Source of the DNA: Sphagnum compactum
Taxonomy: Eukaryota > Bryophyta > Sphagnopsida > Sphagnales
Length of the DNA stretch: 64,000 nt
NCBI GenBank assembly: GCA_965153455.1
Contig: OZ234501.1
Span: 11,036,001-11,100,000, forward strand
Direction of reading: 5' to 3'
Below, one piece after another: positions 49,995 through 62,392 of this stretch (position 1 is the stretch's first letter; each line of letters opens with the position of its first letter). The position numbers and the translations under genes were made by a program. A model generated the notes under the pieces. The model was not told where the DNA came from. It saw nothing but the letters and a program-made list of their open reading frames with translations, and searched no databases.

Positions 49995-52900
49995 TAGGAT
50001 ACAGAAATTATCTTTTGGAGAGTTTGTCTAACTTATGTAAACCTTGGACCTTATTTTTGTATTGGCCACAATTTCATATAGTATTGATATTTTCAACCCC
50101 TTGAGTGTTCACTTTTTTCACTATATGTACAAATGGAGTTGCAAGTGTACTCCCACATATCTCTTTTGAAAACCCTGCCAACCACTCCCTTCCCCCAACA
50201 AACCTAAATGCTGTAATTGACTATAAATATTGCCAATGGCACTCAAACATTATGAGCAAAATAGATCAAAAGTTACACCGTATTCAAGGGCTATATCCAA
50301 AAACACCTAATGAAATCTGTATCAATACTTCACCGATTACATAGCCATGCAAAATCATACCATAGTACCTGGGCTGGTTCGGCAGCACGGCACCTAATTA
50401 TTATTATTATTATTTCTTCATTTACTTTCAGCAGTAAAAAATCATAACATTTTATAATTAGGCACTATACTAAATAATATTAAAACTAGTGTGCTTGAAA
50501 GTTTCTTTCAGATTTTCGGCATGGTCAGGTGTTCAGATTTTTTGGCAATTCCAAAATAATTAATATTAAATAGGTGCGCTAATTAATCATTTTAACCCTG
50601 CCTTTCAAAATGAAGGAGGTGACTGAGAACCTTGGCCAAAATAAAAATAAATTGTCAAGGTTCAAGAGTTCACATGTATGATTTATCATACACTATCTAT
50701 AAATTTGTGGGTCATTGCATATGTAGATACATAGATGTGCATAATTTGAATACATTGAAAAATATAGTACTAAGCTTGGACACTCCATGCAAAATGTCAA
50801 ACAATCATGTATCAATTGATTTTCAGCTACAAAGTACATATATATCTTCTCAGTACTTTGAAAGTGAGTACAATTGTTTTCATGCATATTTAAACACTTT
50901 AAAGAACATTAACATTGAATAATCATAATAAAAAAATATTTACACAAAAAGGTTAATGAGGGATATAGATATGATAATACCACATTCAATAAACTTTATA
51001 GAAATGGTAAGTCTAAATAAGAACACACATTCTTATTTCTTTTACCCTTTCCCCTCCAAGGAAGGCTGAAGCCCTCACTTACATGACAATGTGCTTTTAT
51101 GAATGCAAAGTAACCTTGCCATAACTGCATGAGATGACAATACTTTCCTTCAACCTTTGTGCCAATAAGGATGACTTCATAGTATTGTCCGAGCTTTCAT
51201 CATATTGAAATCATTATAATTCATCAACAATTTGCATCAACTAATTTGTGATAGTTGAAACTTGAGAAGCATAATTTGAAAGTCTAAATTCTTAAATTAA
51301 AATCTCTTCAACCTAGGGTTCCACATATAAGAGATAATGAGACCGTATTCATACTAAGCCTAGAAAATATACATACATACATGCCTCTTTTTTTTCCCTT
51401 GAGAAAGAACAAATTTTCAAATGTTTTGCGGATTGCAAGAGTCATTGGATTATTGCCCTCCAGGTTTGAAAGACAAAGCTTTTTTTTTTTTTAATAATTA
51501 TTTTATAGTTTTTAATTTTAGCCATGAATATTAGTTAGAAGGATGAGACCATGTTCAAGGACAATTAAGGCTCCATTTTTAAGCCAGTAATTTTCAACTC
51601 TCACTTCTTTCATGCCTCATGTTGGAGGCCAAAATATAAGCAATATGAGCACTTAAATCCCATTTCTTGGTCCTACCCATAGGCCTATATTGGCTCAAAC
51701 TCACTCAAAGCCCAACTCCAACCAGAAACAAACATTTCCATGCAGAATAAGCAGCATAACTGAAGCCATTCCTAGAAACAAAAATATGATGAGTGTGTTT
51801 GTGGGGACAAATTTTTCATTCTTCAACCAAAAAAATAAAATTGGGATTTTTTTTTCCTAGTATAAATTTCAATAAAATTTCCAACTTCTTGGAAATTTCA
51901 CCAAAATTTGTATGTCACAAAATTGAAATAAAAACACCTTATAAGATATCACATACCCATTTTCAAGGTTACTATTATTTTCTGTCTTTCTCTCTCTCTC
52001 CCATTCCTTTTTCATTGAAATTTCAGATGAGCTGAAAACTCCGCAAAGAGGGTTGAGAATTCTACAATATTATTATCATTGTAAGTGTGTTGATGCAAAT
52101 GGTCACCTATATGTTTTTGAGTTTCAAGAGGGGTGGGAGGTGTATTTGAATGCAATCGTGGAGGTCTTATGACTACCTGGTGCTCCTGCTTCTGCTGCAA
52201 CATGTGGAAATAATATTCTACTTGTATGCTTTTTGGGGGGTTCCATTTGTATAGTTTACCATAATGATGCAATATAATTGATATTGGGGTGACAAACAGG
52301 GATTATTTTATTTTATTTTTTCAAATTTGTGATACTAAAAATTAGATGAATTATTTCAAAATTTTAGCAAAATTAGTCAAGTCTCCCACTAGGAAAAAAT
52401 CATTTTAAAATTCCCTTTTTTTTTTGGGGTATAAACAACATAATTTTTAGGGGGAAAATAATCACTGACAATTTGAGGCTGATTCTGAGTGAATTTTCTT
52501 GAAGAAATTTCGCTTGGAAATTTTCAAAGTGCCAAATTATTTGGGCATGTTTTTTTTTTTTTTTAATTTGTTTATTGGCACAAATTTATGAGCACTTAGT
52601 GGGAGAGAGAAGAGAACAAGGATGGCAAGGCAAAGCACCAGGAGAAGGAAAAGCTTACCAATTGATGGTAATTTTAGGCAGATTTAAACCCGAGCCAAAT
52701 TTGCTTGCAGAGTCTTGTTTTTTCTTGCATTTTGAAAAGCAGAATGCCCATTCCACATTTGAAACACCTCACAATTCTTTCTTTTTCATTTTTCTCCCAT
52801 TTAAAAAAAGTGGCTCAGCCATGGGCTTTACTGGAATAGGGGCCCATGAGCTGAGGAGCTGAGCATGGGGCCCATTCCGGTAAAGCCCATTGTGCGGGCC

Positions 52901-53960
52901 CTTATTCCGGTAGAGTCCGCACCCGACGGCTTTACCCCGAATGAAATGTTGACTCTGCTGCTTCAAACTGACTGATACCTGCCAGCAGCAGGGTACCAGG
53001 GAGTCTGGAAACACGTGAGGGTACCAATACGGATCTCTGGGAAAAAAACACCCCTTTTTCCGTGTCAGAAAACGCCTTTTTCACCAGCACTAGCCTATCC
53101 TCAATAATTACTTACTTACTTTGCTCGCCCACTACCATTCACACCCCAAACCAGCACATCGGGTAATCCAAACAGTCCCGGGTTTTTTATTTTCAATTTT
53201 GTGATATTGAAAATTTGGCAAAATCTTTCCCCCAAAAAATTAGCAAAATTTTATTGAAATTTCCACGAGAAAAAATTATTTCTCTAAAAAACCGTTCTCA
53301 GTTTTCCCACAAAACTATTGGGAATTTTTTTATAAATTTTATGTCTTTGTACTGTAAAATTAGCCTAATTTTCTATTAATTGGGGGAAAAGAATCCCTGG
53401 TTCCCAACTTCCCACACTCTCCCCTCCCTAACTTTTTATTGAACCAAAAATTAAAAGAAGAGGGGAGGGGGCAAACCCCCCCCCCCCCCTCTCCCCCAAA
53501 TTATTGTATTTATTTTTTTTAATAAAAAAAACACAGATCTGGATGTGAAAAAGAAGCCTCAAAGAAGACACATTGGGGATATGTGGGGGAGAGTAAATAA
53601 ATAAATAAATAAATGAATCATCCCCATGAAATTGCTAGGTGTATGTAATAACTTACCCCAAAACACACACACACTGCCCAAGGTGGTACAAGCTAGTAGT
53701 ACTGAAAGCAGCAAAGTGATAGGATTAGAAGCCTTTAATCCAATCATTGGACCTGGAATTCACATGATGCCAACTACCAGGTACGTACGCTGTACAAAAG
53801 ATGGTTTTGATTGCAAGCTCACCCTACCCTCAACAGGTCTCACACTCACAACCCCTTTCAGTCACACCCACCCACCCACCCACCCCAAACTTCCAACACT
53901 CTTGTCCTGCAGTCCTGCCTGTGTTGTGCTTACGTTCAAGTTCATAAATTAAGTTAAAAT
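49995..53960. other. Gene-free stretch with microsatellites
   Basis: Contains an ATT run at about 50398-50415, a poly-C tract at about 53476-53489, an AAAT run at about 53594-53614 and CCCA repeats near 53867-53885. No gene recognised. Confidence 0.45.
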
Positions 53961-53962
53961 AA

Positions 53963-54072
53963 ATTCACAAAGTTCACAAGTTCACAAGTTCACAAGTTCA
54001 AAGTTCACAAGTTCACAAGTTCAAAAGTTCACAAGTTCAAAAGTTCACAAGTTCAAAGTTCACAAGTTCAAA
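53963..54072 (+). repeat. AGTTCACAA tandem repeat
   Basis: About a dozen units of AGTTCACAA, with interspersed shorter AGTTCAAA variants. Higher-order pattern: plain units alternate with A-insertion units in the second half. Confidence 0.9.
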
Positions 54073-54177
54073 GTCCATTGACCCTTAATTGTCATTTCCA
54101 CCAAACCAGTCCCAATCCAAAAAATAGGACCAGCCCTTCTTCGCAAGCAAACGTGCCTCATGGTCATGCAAAATGTT

Positions 54178-54200
54178 TCTTTTCTTTTCTTTTCTTTTAA
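54178..54200 (+). repeat. CTTTT microsatellite
   Basis: About four to five TTTTC units in a row. Confidence 0.8.
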
Positions 54201-54290
54201 ATTTTAAATCCAACTTGGTGGAGTGTGTAGAAAATTTCAAGCTGAATTTTTTGGTAATTTTTTTTTAATTATATTAAAACAAAGTCTGAC

Positions 54291-54378
54291 CCCAAGGGTG
54301 ATGGCTGAATGGTATAGCCTTTTTTAGGAACTTGGGACCTCAATAAAAAGGTTTTGGGTTCAAACCCATTGGTGTGTA
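54291..54378 (+). ncRNA. tRNA-like sequence, possible SINE head
   Basis: Has a box-A-like TGGCTGAATGGTATAGCC (54302-54319) and a box-B-like GGGTTCAAACCC (54355-54366), spaced as in tRNA genes and tRNA-derived SINEs. A short T-stem GGGTT/AACCC is visible. The acceptor stem does not close well and the middle is A/T-rich, so it is probably not a working tRNA. The Leu/Ser-type D-arm suggests the parent class. Confidence 0.55.
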
Positions 54379-54399
54379 GCTTGATTTGAGGATGCCAAC

Positions 54400-57155
54400 A
54401 GCTTGTTGGTCAGGTTTGTTATTGTGCTTCAAAAAAAATTTAAGCTAAAGATTTGGATGAGAAATGGGAAATTGTGCCTGTTGAACTTTCTGATGCTATG
54501 CTCCTTTTACTATAACATTTTATGGTGGATAGAAAGCATGCATATGAATCCTGTTTTGAAAAAATTGTCTAAAAAATATTTGACATGAATGAGTAATGGA
54601 TGATTAAAATTGGCCATCCAAGAGAAGTTTAGAAAAAATATATATATCGATTTTCATTCTTTTATGGGGCCCACAAAAATCTTGAACAATTTGAGTTAGG
54701 ATCGAGAATGGCTCTACATCGTCTCATTCAACTCTTGTTTCCCAAAATGCTGAAAGCATTTGGCAACAAACTTCTCACTAACTTTCACACGAATATTGCA
54801 CAGAAGAACTATTTTGAACGTCTTATCATGATGGGCAACTCACCAAAATTCTCATAATGGATAGTTAGAACAAGAAATTCTCATAAGAAAGGTGGGCCCT
54901 ATTCAATGCTGCTACGATCTACAAACCATGTCTGTCAAATTTTGAAACCAATGCTCCCAACTAGGAGTATTGGCAGGGGTTAAACCAAATTGTGAGATCC
55001 TATTGACCATTGATCAAGATCTTACGTGCGAAATAAGATCCCATGCAAGGTCACATTTGAAAATCAACCTAAACTAACCCAGAGAAAATCTCATAGGTTC
55101 TTGACATATACAAGAACACATGCTCCTTACGGCCTCCCTTAATTTGACAATCATAACGGTTAGCCTGAAGTTGTAGGCCTAAAAAACTAGGGGAGGCAAG
55201 TGGGAGCCGGCCTCCCTTAGCGTAAAGCATGCAGAGTCTTTTAATTGGAATGGCGGAAGGTCTTGCATGTGATCAATGGAAAGCTCCTTCAAAATGAATC
55301 TTTCTTGCGAGCAGGCGCGTTTCAAGTACAAAAGTGAATTAAAACTTTTACAGTTCAAATGGGACCTAAGGTGTCCAACCTGAAGAGCACCTACGCTCTA
55401 GCTATTATTTACTAATAGTTGCTTTGTAACTATAGACTCATGAGAGAAAATGTTAATATTTGACAAGGCTTTTTAACTGGTCATGTTTTCAATCATGTTT
55501 TGGACTTGTTACAGCCTAGGGTCTGCACTAATGAGAGTTTTTTTAATAAAAAATAAGTCCTTTCTTACAAAAGGTAGATTAAATGAACCAAAAATCTCAC
55601 ATCACACACCAAATACAAAGGTTTGGTGGAACCTACATGTTTTGGATAAGGATCATCCACACACCCAAATCTTGGTCATTATGTCAACTACATGCAATTG
55701 AGAGCTCATCACATGCATCTAAAGACCTCACTTTATGAGATCACTCACCAAATACATATATAAATCTTCTATTGTAAAGACACTTTCACAATCAAAATAA
55801 TACATAAACATCGTATCATAGGTTCATTACACATAAAAATCACATTGCAAAAGCTTAATGATAGAATTAGATAAATGATAGAAAATATGAAAATGGAGAA
55901 TAAACTTGAAGTTCCACCTCCCACCCTTTAAAATACACAAAGAGCAGAATAAATGAATCATCCATCCTTTTCCTTTAAATCTAATAAATTTTATCATTCA
56001 TTAAATTTTAACCAATATTAGGATCCCACCTATAAGCGTTCTAAAACACACATCCTTTCCATGGATGAACCTCTATATTATTTTATATTTCTTTCCCTAA
56101 AATGGGATAAATGGTAAAATTTTACCCATGCGCTTACTCTATAAGTAGATATGTGCTGGTCATTTCTCTTAATCTTACCTAGAGTTTTGCTAAGGTTATA
56201 TAGCCAAGCAATATATATTAGAGATGAGAATACCCACCCAACATTGGTCCCTTTCAGGTTGGTTTTTTTTTTTTATATATAATTATTTTTTTAATAAATA
56301 AATTTGGGAGGTAGATGAGCTGGCAATCATTTACAAGATGGGCTAGCCAAATTTGGGTACAGGTGTGAGAGGGAATTTCAAACGTGTAGGAATCCCTTAT
56401 GTTCTAGTGACAAGCTAGAAGGCAATGTCTAAATATGGCGATATATTTGAGTGGTTTCTGCCTCAAAATATGGCTAATTTGGTGGATTTTTTCCAAACAA
56501 ATCCTTTGGGGAGCCCCTTTTTTGGGGGGCCATATATGTATTACTGGTCCCTTGCCCTCAAATTCATGGTACAAAAGAGTCTGAGTCTGCAAGAAAAAGT
56601 TGCAGCCTGAGCTTGTGCAGCCAGACCCAAATTTTCTGATTTGTCTGCGTAGGTGAGACCTTATGTGCGAAGAATGGGGAAGGGATTCTGGTTGGTGATG
56701 AGCTTTTCGCGAGAAGTGCTGCAGATCTCCGAGGGGTAGGCTGCTACATCGATCCATTGGTTGGAGGCGTGTAGTAGTTGCTGTTGTGCCATGGCCCATG
56801 GGTCACAGAGCTCTTTTGCAGCTGTTAGTCGAGTGTAAGAAGCTGAAGAAGCCCCAACCAGGATGGGGGGGGCGTCATCACAAGTCTCAGAGTTGAACAC
56901 TTTATAAACTCTTTCCAAAGAGAGACAGAGTATTATAGAGTCACAATAACTTAACAACAGTTCATTACTGTTGCGGGTGTTCATCTTCAGTACCTTTTCT
57001 ATCTTGTCTTACTACCAGTTCCTTGAAAAACAATATTAATAATATATATATGTGCCTCCTAGAACCTTTAGCATTCCAGCAGTAATTAAAAGATTTAAAA
57101 TAAGTGTTGATTCTTTTCAAAATCAGCTGCTCACAATGCTGAAAGATCTAGAAAT
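54400..57155. other. Mostly gene-free stretch
   Basis: AT-rich with no recognised gene except the unassigned minus-strand frame at 56661-56984 (own entry). Confidence 0.4.
56661..56984 (-). CDS. Unassigned 107-residue open frame
   Basis: Starts at an ATG and ends TAA. Middle residues read SASYTRLTAAKELCDPWAMA and then QQQLLHASNQWIDVAAYPSE, a normal-looking amino-acid mix with balanced GC, unlike the AT-rich chance frames nearby. No family recognised, no clear signal peptide or membrane segment. It could be a captured gene fragment, an exon or chance. A second open frame overlaps it at 56404-56799. Confidence 0.22.
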   Translation of the reverse strand: MNTRNSNELLLSYCDSIILCLSLERVYKVFNSETCDDAPPILVGASSASYTRLTAAKELCDPWAMAQQQLLHASNQWIDVAAYPSEICSTSREKLITNQNPFPILRT

Positions 57156-57159
57156 CTAT

Positions 57160-57605
57160 CTATGAAAGCAAGCTAGTTTGTTTTGTTTTGTTTTGTTTGT
57201 TATGCTGAGATCTCCCAAACCACAGCACTTAATGTCATGCTCTTGGTATCTTCGGAAAGCTCTCAAAGAGTAGGGGTGCACTGACTTGGTTTGAGACTCT
57301 TTGGAGCTATGGTGTGGAAGCAATTGATTATTGAACCATATTCTCAATGAAAATTAAATAATATTGAAACTGAAAACTTTGTTGGAATTTGGGGGTGTTC
57401 TTGGTGTTCTTGGAAAGCCCTCGCTGAGTTAGATTTAATAGAGTTTCTTTTGCAATTTTCAGAGCTAAGGTGTGGAAGATATTTATTTTGGAGTGGATTT
57501 TGTTGCTAGAAATTCAAACAAATTGCAAAAATTGGGTTTGGAAGGAAAAATCAGTTGAGCCATCAATGTGTTCACACTTGGGCCAATGGCATAGGCTACA
57601 CTAGT
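57160..57605 (-). repeat. Dispersed repeat B, inverted copy
   Basis: Reverse-complement partner of 3536-3990, about 53 kb away. The block with TTGGCCCAAGTGT lies at about 57567-57580 and the part translating as HPYSLRAF lies at about 57255-57280. An internal spacer of the direct copy near 3740-3800 is poorly matched. Confidence 0.75.
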
Positions 57606-59129
57606 TTATTTGATGTTACTATTAACTGCCTAGCCTAAATCTTGGTGGTGCGATGTGTCTAAATAGTGCAAAATTATTTAGCATTTTTTACCCATCTCAA
57701 TAGTAGGAATTTCAGGAAATTCTTAGTTTTACTATCAAAGTGAAAGAAATAAAAATAATTTAAAAAATTCAAGAAAATGTTGGAATTGTAAAAGTATACA
57801 TTGATATAAAATTATAAAACTCCTTCCAAGGAGTCACTCCTATAATGTACATTTCAAAAGTTCCAATTATCATCTCTCTTCTCTCAAAGCTAATTAGTAA
57901 TGATGGGTCAAACCAAAGTTGTATAGAAAGTTGTATATTTCTGAGGTTTTTTTTATGGTTCTTTGTGTTGGAATTGACAATGACTCTATGATCGAACAAA
58001 GATGAGTAAAACACAAATATATAACAAGTTCTCCATTCAACTTAAAAATCACACAAGTTGTTACAAACTTTATGATTCACCCATGAACTATGGCCTACTT
58101 TTAATGAAAAATGAACATCCCACATGCAAATGTTACCTCCATCTAATTGGGTTAAACATCACATGTAATGATTTATTTAACTAAAATTAGGTCAAATAAA
58201 AAATTCAAAAATCAAAAAATGTTACCATGTGATAGCACATCATTTGTTGTTAGTGTTAACCAAATTAGTTGCATGATAATCACAAACAACAATTACATAT
58301 ATGGTTAGGATGAAACTATATTTTGTTGATTTTTTTCCATCCAAAATTTATGTCATTTACAACTATGGTCACATGTGATCAGTCAAATTTTATTTGTATA
58401 GTGTCATTTGTGACTAAAACTGAATCACAAGGACCAATTACAAAATTGCAAAATTGTTGATTTTATATTTGATCTTAAATATCCATTGTAGTTCATTAGT
58501 TTATGACCTAGTGGAAAAGAAATAAGCACTCAAATTTTGTTGTCTTTTAAAGACTAAAATTTAAAATCCATGGCAAATTTAATTTTCATGAGGCAAAGGA
58601 ATGTCTTCCCAAAAAACCATTAATGAAGGTCAAAAAATATTTTGCCCCTCCATGAAATGTTGCCATGGGACCACCACTATGAAAAAAATGGGTGTTTTGT
58701 AATTGGGCTTGTAATTCAATTTTCGAATTGCAGTGACCACTTGCAAACTCACTGTATTTTTACACCTATGATAGCTATTGGACAAGTTGCATGAATTGCA
58801 AAAGATACAATTCATTGTATATATGATCTCACTCTAATGCAACTCATCGCAACTCAATTGTAACTCTTTTGCAACAACTCCTTTTCAATTACTATGCAAC
58901 TCCCCTATGATTACAACCATATTGTCATGCTAATGTCATTTTTCATCTATTCATCAAAATTTAACACATGGCATTATGATGATTTTTTAGTGAATGTTTT
59001 CTTGAAATATCGATATCCATTGTCCATTATGATTATTCATTTTAGATGGTTTTTAATTATGACATGTGGCACAATCAAAAGTTGTCACATGGCAATAAAA
59101 TTTTGGAAACAAATATAAATATATATAAG

Positions 59130-59285
59130 TACTTCGGTGGGTTGGTACACAGCCATAGGTAGGTAAATTGGTAGTTCTTACATACCAACCTACCTAATTA
59201 CCTACCTACTTAAGTAGGTAAAAAAGTAGGACCTACTTATTTAGATAGGCAAGTAGGAAAGGTAGGTGAACTAAAGAATAGTCAT
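59130..59285. repeat. TAGG/CCTA-rich imperfect repeats with palindrome
   Basis: Many GTAGGTAG and CCTACCTA motifs face each other. TACCTACTTAAGTAGGTA at 59203-59220 is a perfect 18-bp palindrome, and further TAGGTA/TACCTA arms on both sides could lengthen a stem. Confidence 0.65.
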
Positions 59286-59509
59286 ATAAATTTTTTTGTT
59301 TTGTTTTGTGTTTTGCTTTTAAAGTTAAGTTTTTATGAGTCCATCCCAACACGGCACATGTATTTTAATGTGAAAATGTAAGAGAAGACACCTCCTATAT
59401 ATAGTTTATGAAATGAGTTCTTGAAAAATAAAGCATATGGGTTAAATCTTTTAGTTACACCTTAGTTGCAATTGAGTTACAACTACAAAAAAAATTTCCC
59501 ACATGCTTT

Positions 59510-60010
59510 ATGTTTGATTTTAATTTTGTAATTAATCTGAAATTTATAATAATTATCTGAAATAATTATTTTAATTAAATATATAATTATCTACACTGAT
59601 TATTTTAATTAATTAATTTAACTCAGATAATTAGTTAGTTAGTTAATTCAGATAATTAATTATCAAAATAACTATCTTGATAATTGACGATCTGAATTCA
59701 AATAAAATTCAGTAATTACTCACCTGAATTAGAAAATATTATACTTGGATTAAATATTAGTTGCAATGTAGTGGAATATTATTAATACAACAACTGAATA
59801 CTAATCACAAAAAATAGGACTACATTATTTACTACAGTATTTTAAAGTTATTTATTTAAGTAAATATGAAAAAATGAATTATCTGAATTAATTAATTTCA
59901 CAAATTTTTGAACTATGATTAATTTATATTTAAAAATAATTATTTAATCTAGTTTTTAGTACATAGTAATTATGTAAATTAAGCCATAAATTAAATTTTA
60001 ATTTTAAAAT
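59510..60010. repeat. Very AT-rich low-complexity block
   Basis: Nearly all A and T, with recurring AATTATCTGAAT and GATAATTA motifs on both strands. It lies inside the retrotransposon span. No coding. Confidence 0.6.
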
Positions 60011-60239
60011 ATAATATATTAAATATGCCACAAGATGCAACATCCCTTATGGATGCCCAGGAGTTATTCACAAAAAATCAGCTATTATCGATTCCACATT
60101 TGTTCGTGTAGCCTAAAAAAATTATAGGTGTATAAGATTGAATACTTTGATGTACCTCCAATATAAACATTTTTAATATAGTTTATGTAGCATTGGGATC
60201 CGATTTGAAGTTTACAAATTCACACTTTATAGGGATAAT

Positions 60240-60400
60240 GATTGGTAGTAGTTTATTAATGGCCCAGTAATGGCACCGTAATGGCCATCCAATTGTAAAA
60301 CAATGCCAATAGTGTGGCCCTATAATGGCACATATGTAACAACTAGTGGCATAGTTGTGACACAATAATGGCCAACTAGTTGCACAAACAGATTTCATAA
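60240..60400. repeat. Degenerate AATGGC repeat
   Basis: AATGGC or ATGGCC recurs near 60258, 60268, 60279, 60302, 60324 and 60367 in a short span. Inside the retrotransposon interior. Confidence 0.4.
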
Positions 60401-61189
60401 TTGAAACCAACTACAAGGCTTGCCTCATGGACGGAGGGAATGTGGACACATGGCATAATCGCACATATGAAAGTTGTACGCTAGTTGTAAAAAAGTTGTT
60501 CAATGTGTAGTTCATTTTTAACAATCCTAACTTAGTTGCACATTACAATTACAATGTAACTCCTCAAAGAGTCAAACATAATTGACTACATGCATAAATA
60601 TAATGCATATAAATTATTGTACACGAAACACATTTAAAACTACAGTGCAACTACCAAACAACTAACTTATTTTTTGACATGGAAATTCATTTATTAAATA
60701 GCATATTTACAAAGTGTAATTGCATAAGAATTACACTTTGGAAGATGTAGTTGCAACATAGTTGTACTTGAGTGATTTTTGAGTTTTAGTTGCAAAATAG
60801 TGTGGCCTTTGTGGACACAATTTCTCATAATGCATAGGCTCAAATATTGTTTTTGCATGAATACCCCCACTTGAAATAAATGGAGTTTAGTGATGGATAC
60901 ACATATCCATCACAAAAACTCAAGTCATGATCTCCATTGAAATTCAATCCTTTAATAAAGTTAATTTTTGCCAAAATTGTTACACCTTACATAAAGACAT
61001 GTCCAAGTTTATGGTGCCATAAATCATTTTTCTTCAATTTAATGTTATAATCTACAACCAAACATTAAACAACTCCAACTAACTTGTATAACCTCCCTTC
61101 TTGAACAACTTCAACAATTGCCTTGTTTGAATTAAAAAACTTCAACCAACAGTTATTGCTTTCAAATTCCACCTTGAAGTTTCTTTTTA

Positions 61190-61486
61190 TTAATTGATTG
61201 ACCAATTATAGATTCTTGACAACTTTGGGACATAATACATCTCCAATGAACTTGAAAATCCCATTTTGCAATTTGAAAACAATAGACCCTTTTTCACACA
61301 CATCAAAGGTAATGTTGTCTTTAAGATATATTTTGTGACTAAAAGTAAAATCTTTAAAAGTTGAACATACTTCATTTGGAAGGTGAAATGTTGTGAAGCT
61401 TTAGAATCAATGAACCAAATATTTTTACAAACTACAAAGATAAACAAAGTAATTGCAAAATGTTTAATACTGCTTGTTTTAGCCAC
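61190..61486 (-). pseudogene. copia protease fragment
   Basis: Contains IWFIDSKASQHFTF, matching the retropepsin start W.IDSGAS.H.T of copia polyproteins, and later LEMYYVPKLSRI, matching the ..VLYVP.L..NL.S block. The catalytic D-S-G reads D-S-K. The fragment ends soon after. Confidence 0.7.
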
Positions 61487-61533
61487 CTGTATGAAAAACC
61501 TTTGAATCAGTTCTTCTAATCTTGTTTTTTCTT

Positions 61534-61580
61534 ATGGCATTTTCTTGCAAATGATCTTTAATGCCACAATTTTAGCAAGC
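61534..61580 (-). pseudogene. Degenerate gag CCHC zinc knuckle
   Basis: Reads C-stop-N-C-G-I-K-D-H-L-Q-E-N-A. The CX2CX4HX4C spacing is kept, but a TAA sits at the first X and the last Cys has become Ala (GCC). It lies between the gag and protease fragments, where a nucleocapsid knuckle belongs. Confidence 0.55.
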
Positions 61581-61951
61581 TCCCTTGTTTAACTTCTCAT
61601 TTTCTAACTTCTTTAAATCTACACCCCTTTTAAACTTCCCAAAAACACCTTTAATAGTTAATGTTGCTTAATTGCCTTGTACCATGGTTGAGTTTTTCTT
61701 GCTTAAATTATAACTATTCTTGCAATAATTGTTCACATATTAATTGCATAGACAATTCATCAATACAAGTATTAAGCAAAACCATCAAGGAATGGAAATA
61801 GGGTGGCCAACACCCTAAAAATGTAAAAGCTAAATCTTAAAAAGAAATTGCATGATCAATGTTTGCCAATTGATTAGCAATCATGCAAGGCTTGTCAATG
61901 TGAATTTGAAATGTTTTCTTCCATGTTAAGATCATAGAGCTTTTGACATAC

Positions 61952-62188
61952 TTACAATTTATTGTCAACATGTTGTTTTTCAAATGTGGCATAGAAGTTG
62001 TTCCAAGTTTCTTTTACGTTCTTTACATAGTTTACATGATTCAACAAATAATTAAAAATGTTTACGAATAAAATTATCCCACAAGCCAACTTCATGAACA
62101 TGTTTTTTTCTTGAATGCCTTGGTCAAGAACTTTTTTTCCAAATTCAATCTTTTTTGGCAATAGTTCTTTTAAGGTGATATCCCCCAA
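61952..62188 (-). pseudogene. copia gag fragment
   Basis: Reads in part LACGIILFVNIFNYLLNHVN and VKNVKETWNNFYATFEKQHV. The ..A.E.W..L...FE.. pattern is that of plant copia gag (UBN2-type) proteins. The frame breaks before and after. Confidence 0.6.
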
Positions 62189-62380
62189 ATCTTTCTAATG
62201 TAGGCAAATTTTCATCTTCATCTTCCAAGTATGATAATTATTGCCACTAGAAGTTGTCAAAAGTAAATGCCATGATTATGACTAAAACAAAGCCAAAAAA
62301 CATACATATAGAATTGCAAAACTTTTGAATGAACAACTATAGCATGCAACACAAATTTTCCTTCTTTCAAGAATAATGTT

Positions 62381-62392
62381 GCTTTGATACCA
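62381..62392 (-). other. Retrotransposon primer-binding site
   Basis: TGGTATCAAAGC on the minus strand, directly next to the LTR end CA. One base from the common plant copia site TGGTATCAGAGC, complementary to the 3' end of initiator tRNA-Met. Confidence 0.75.
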
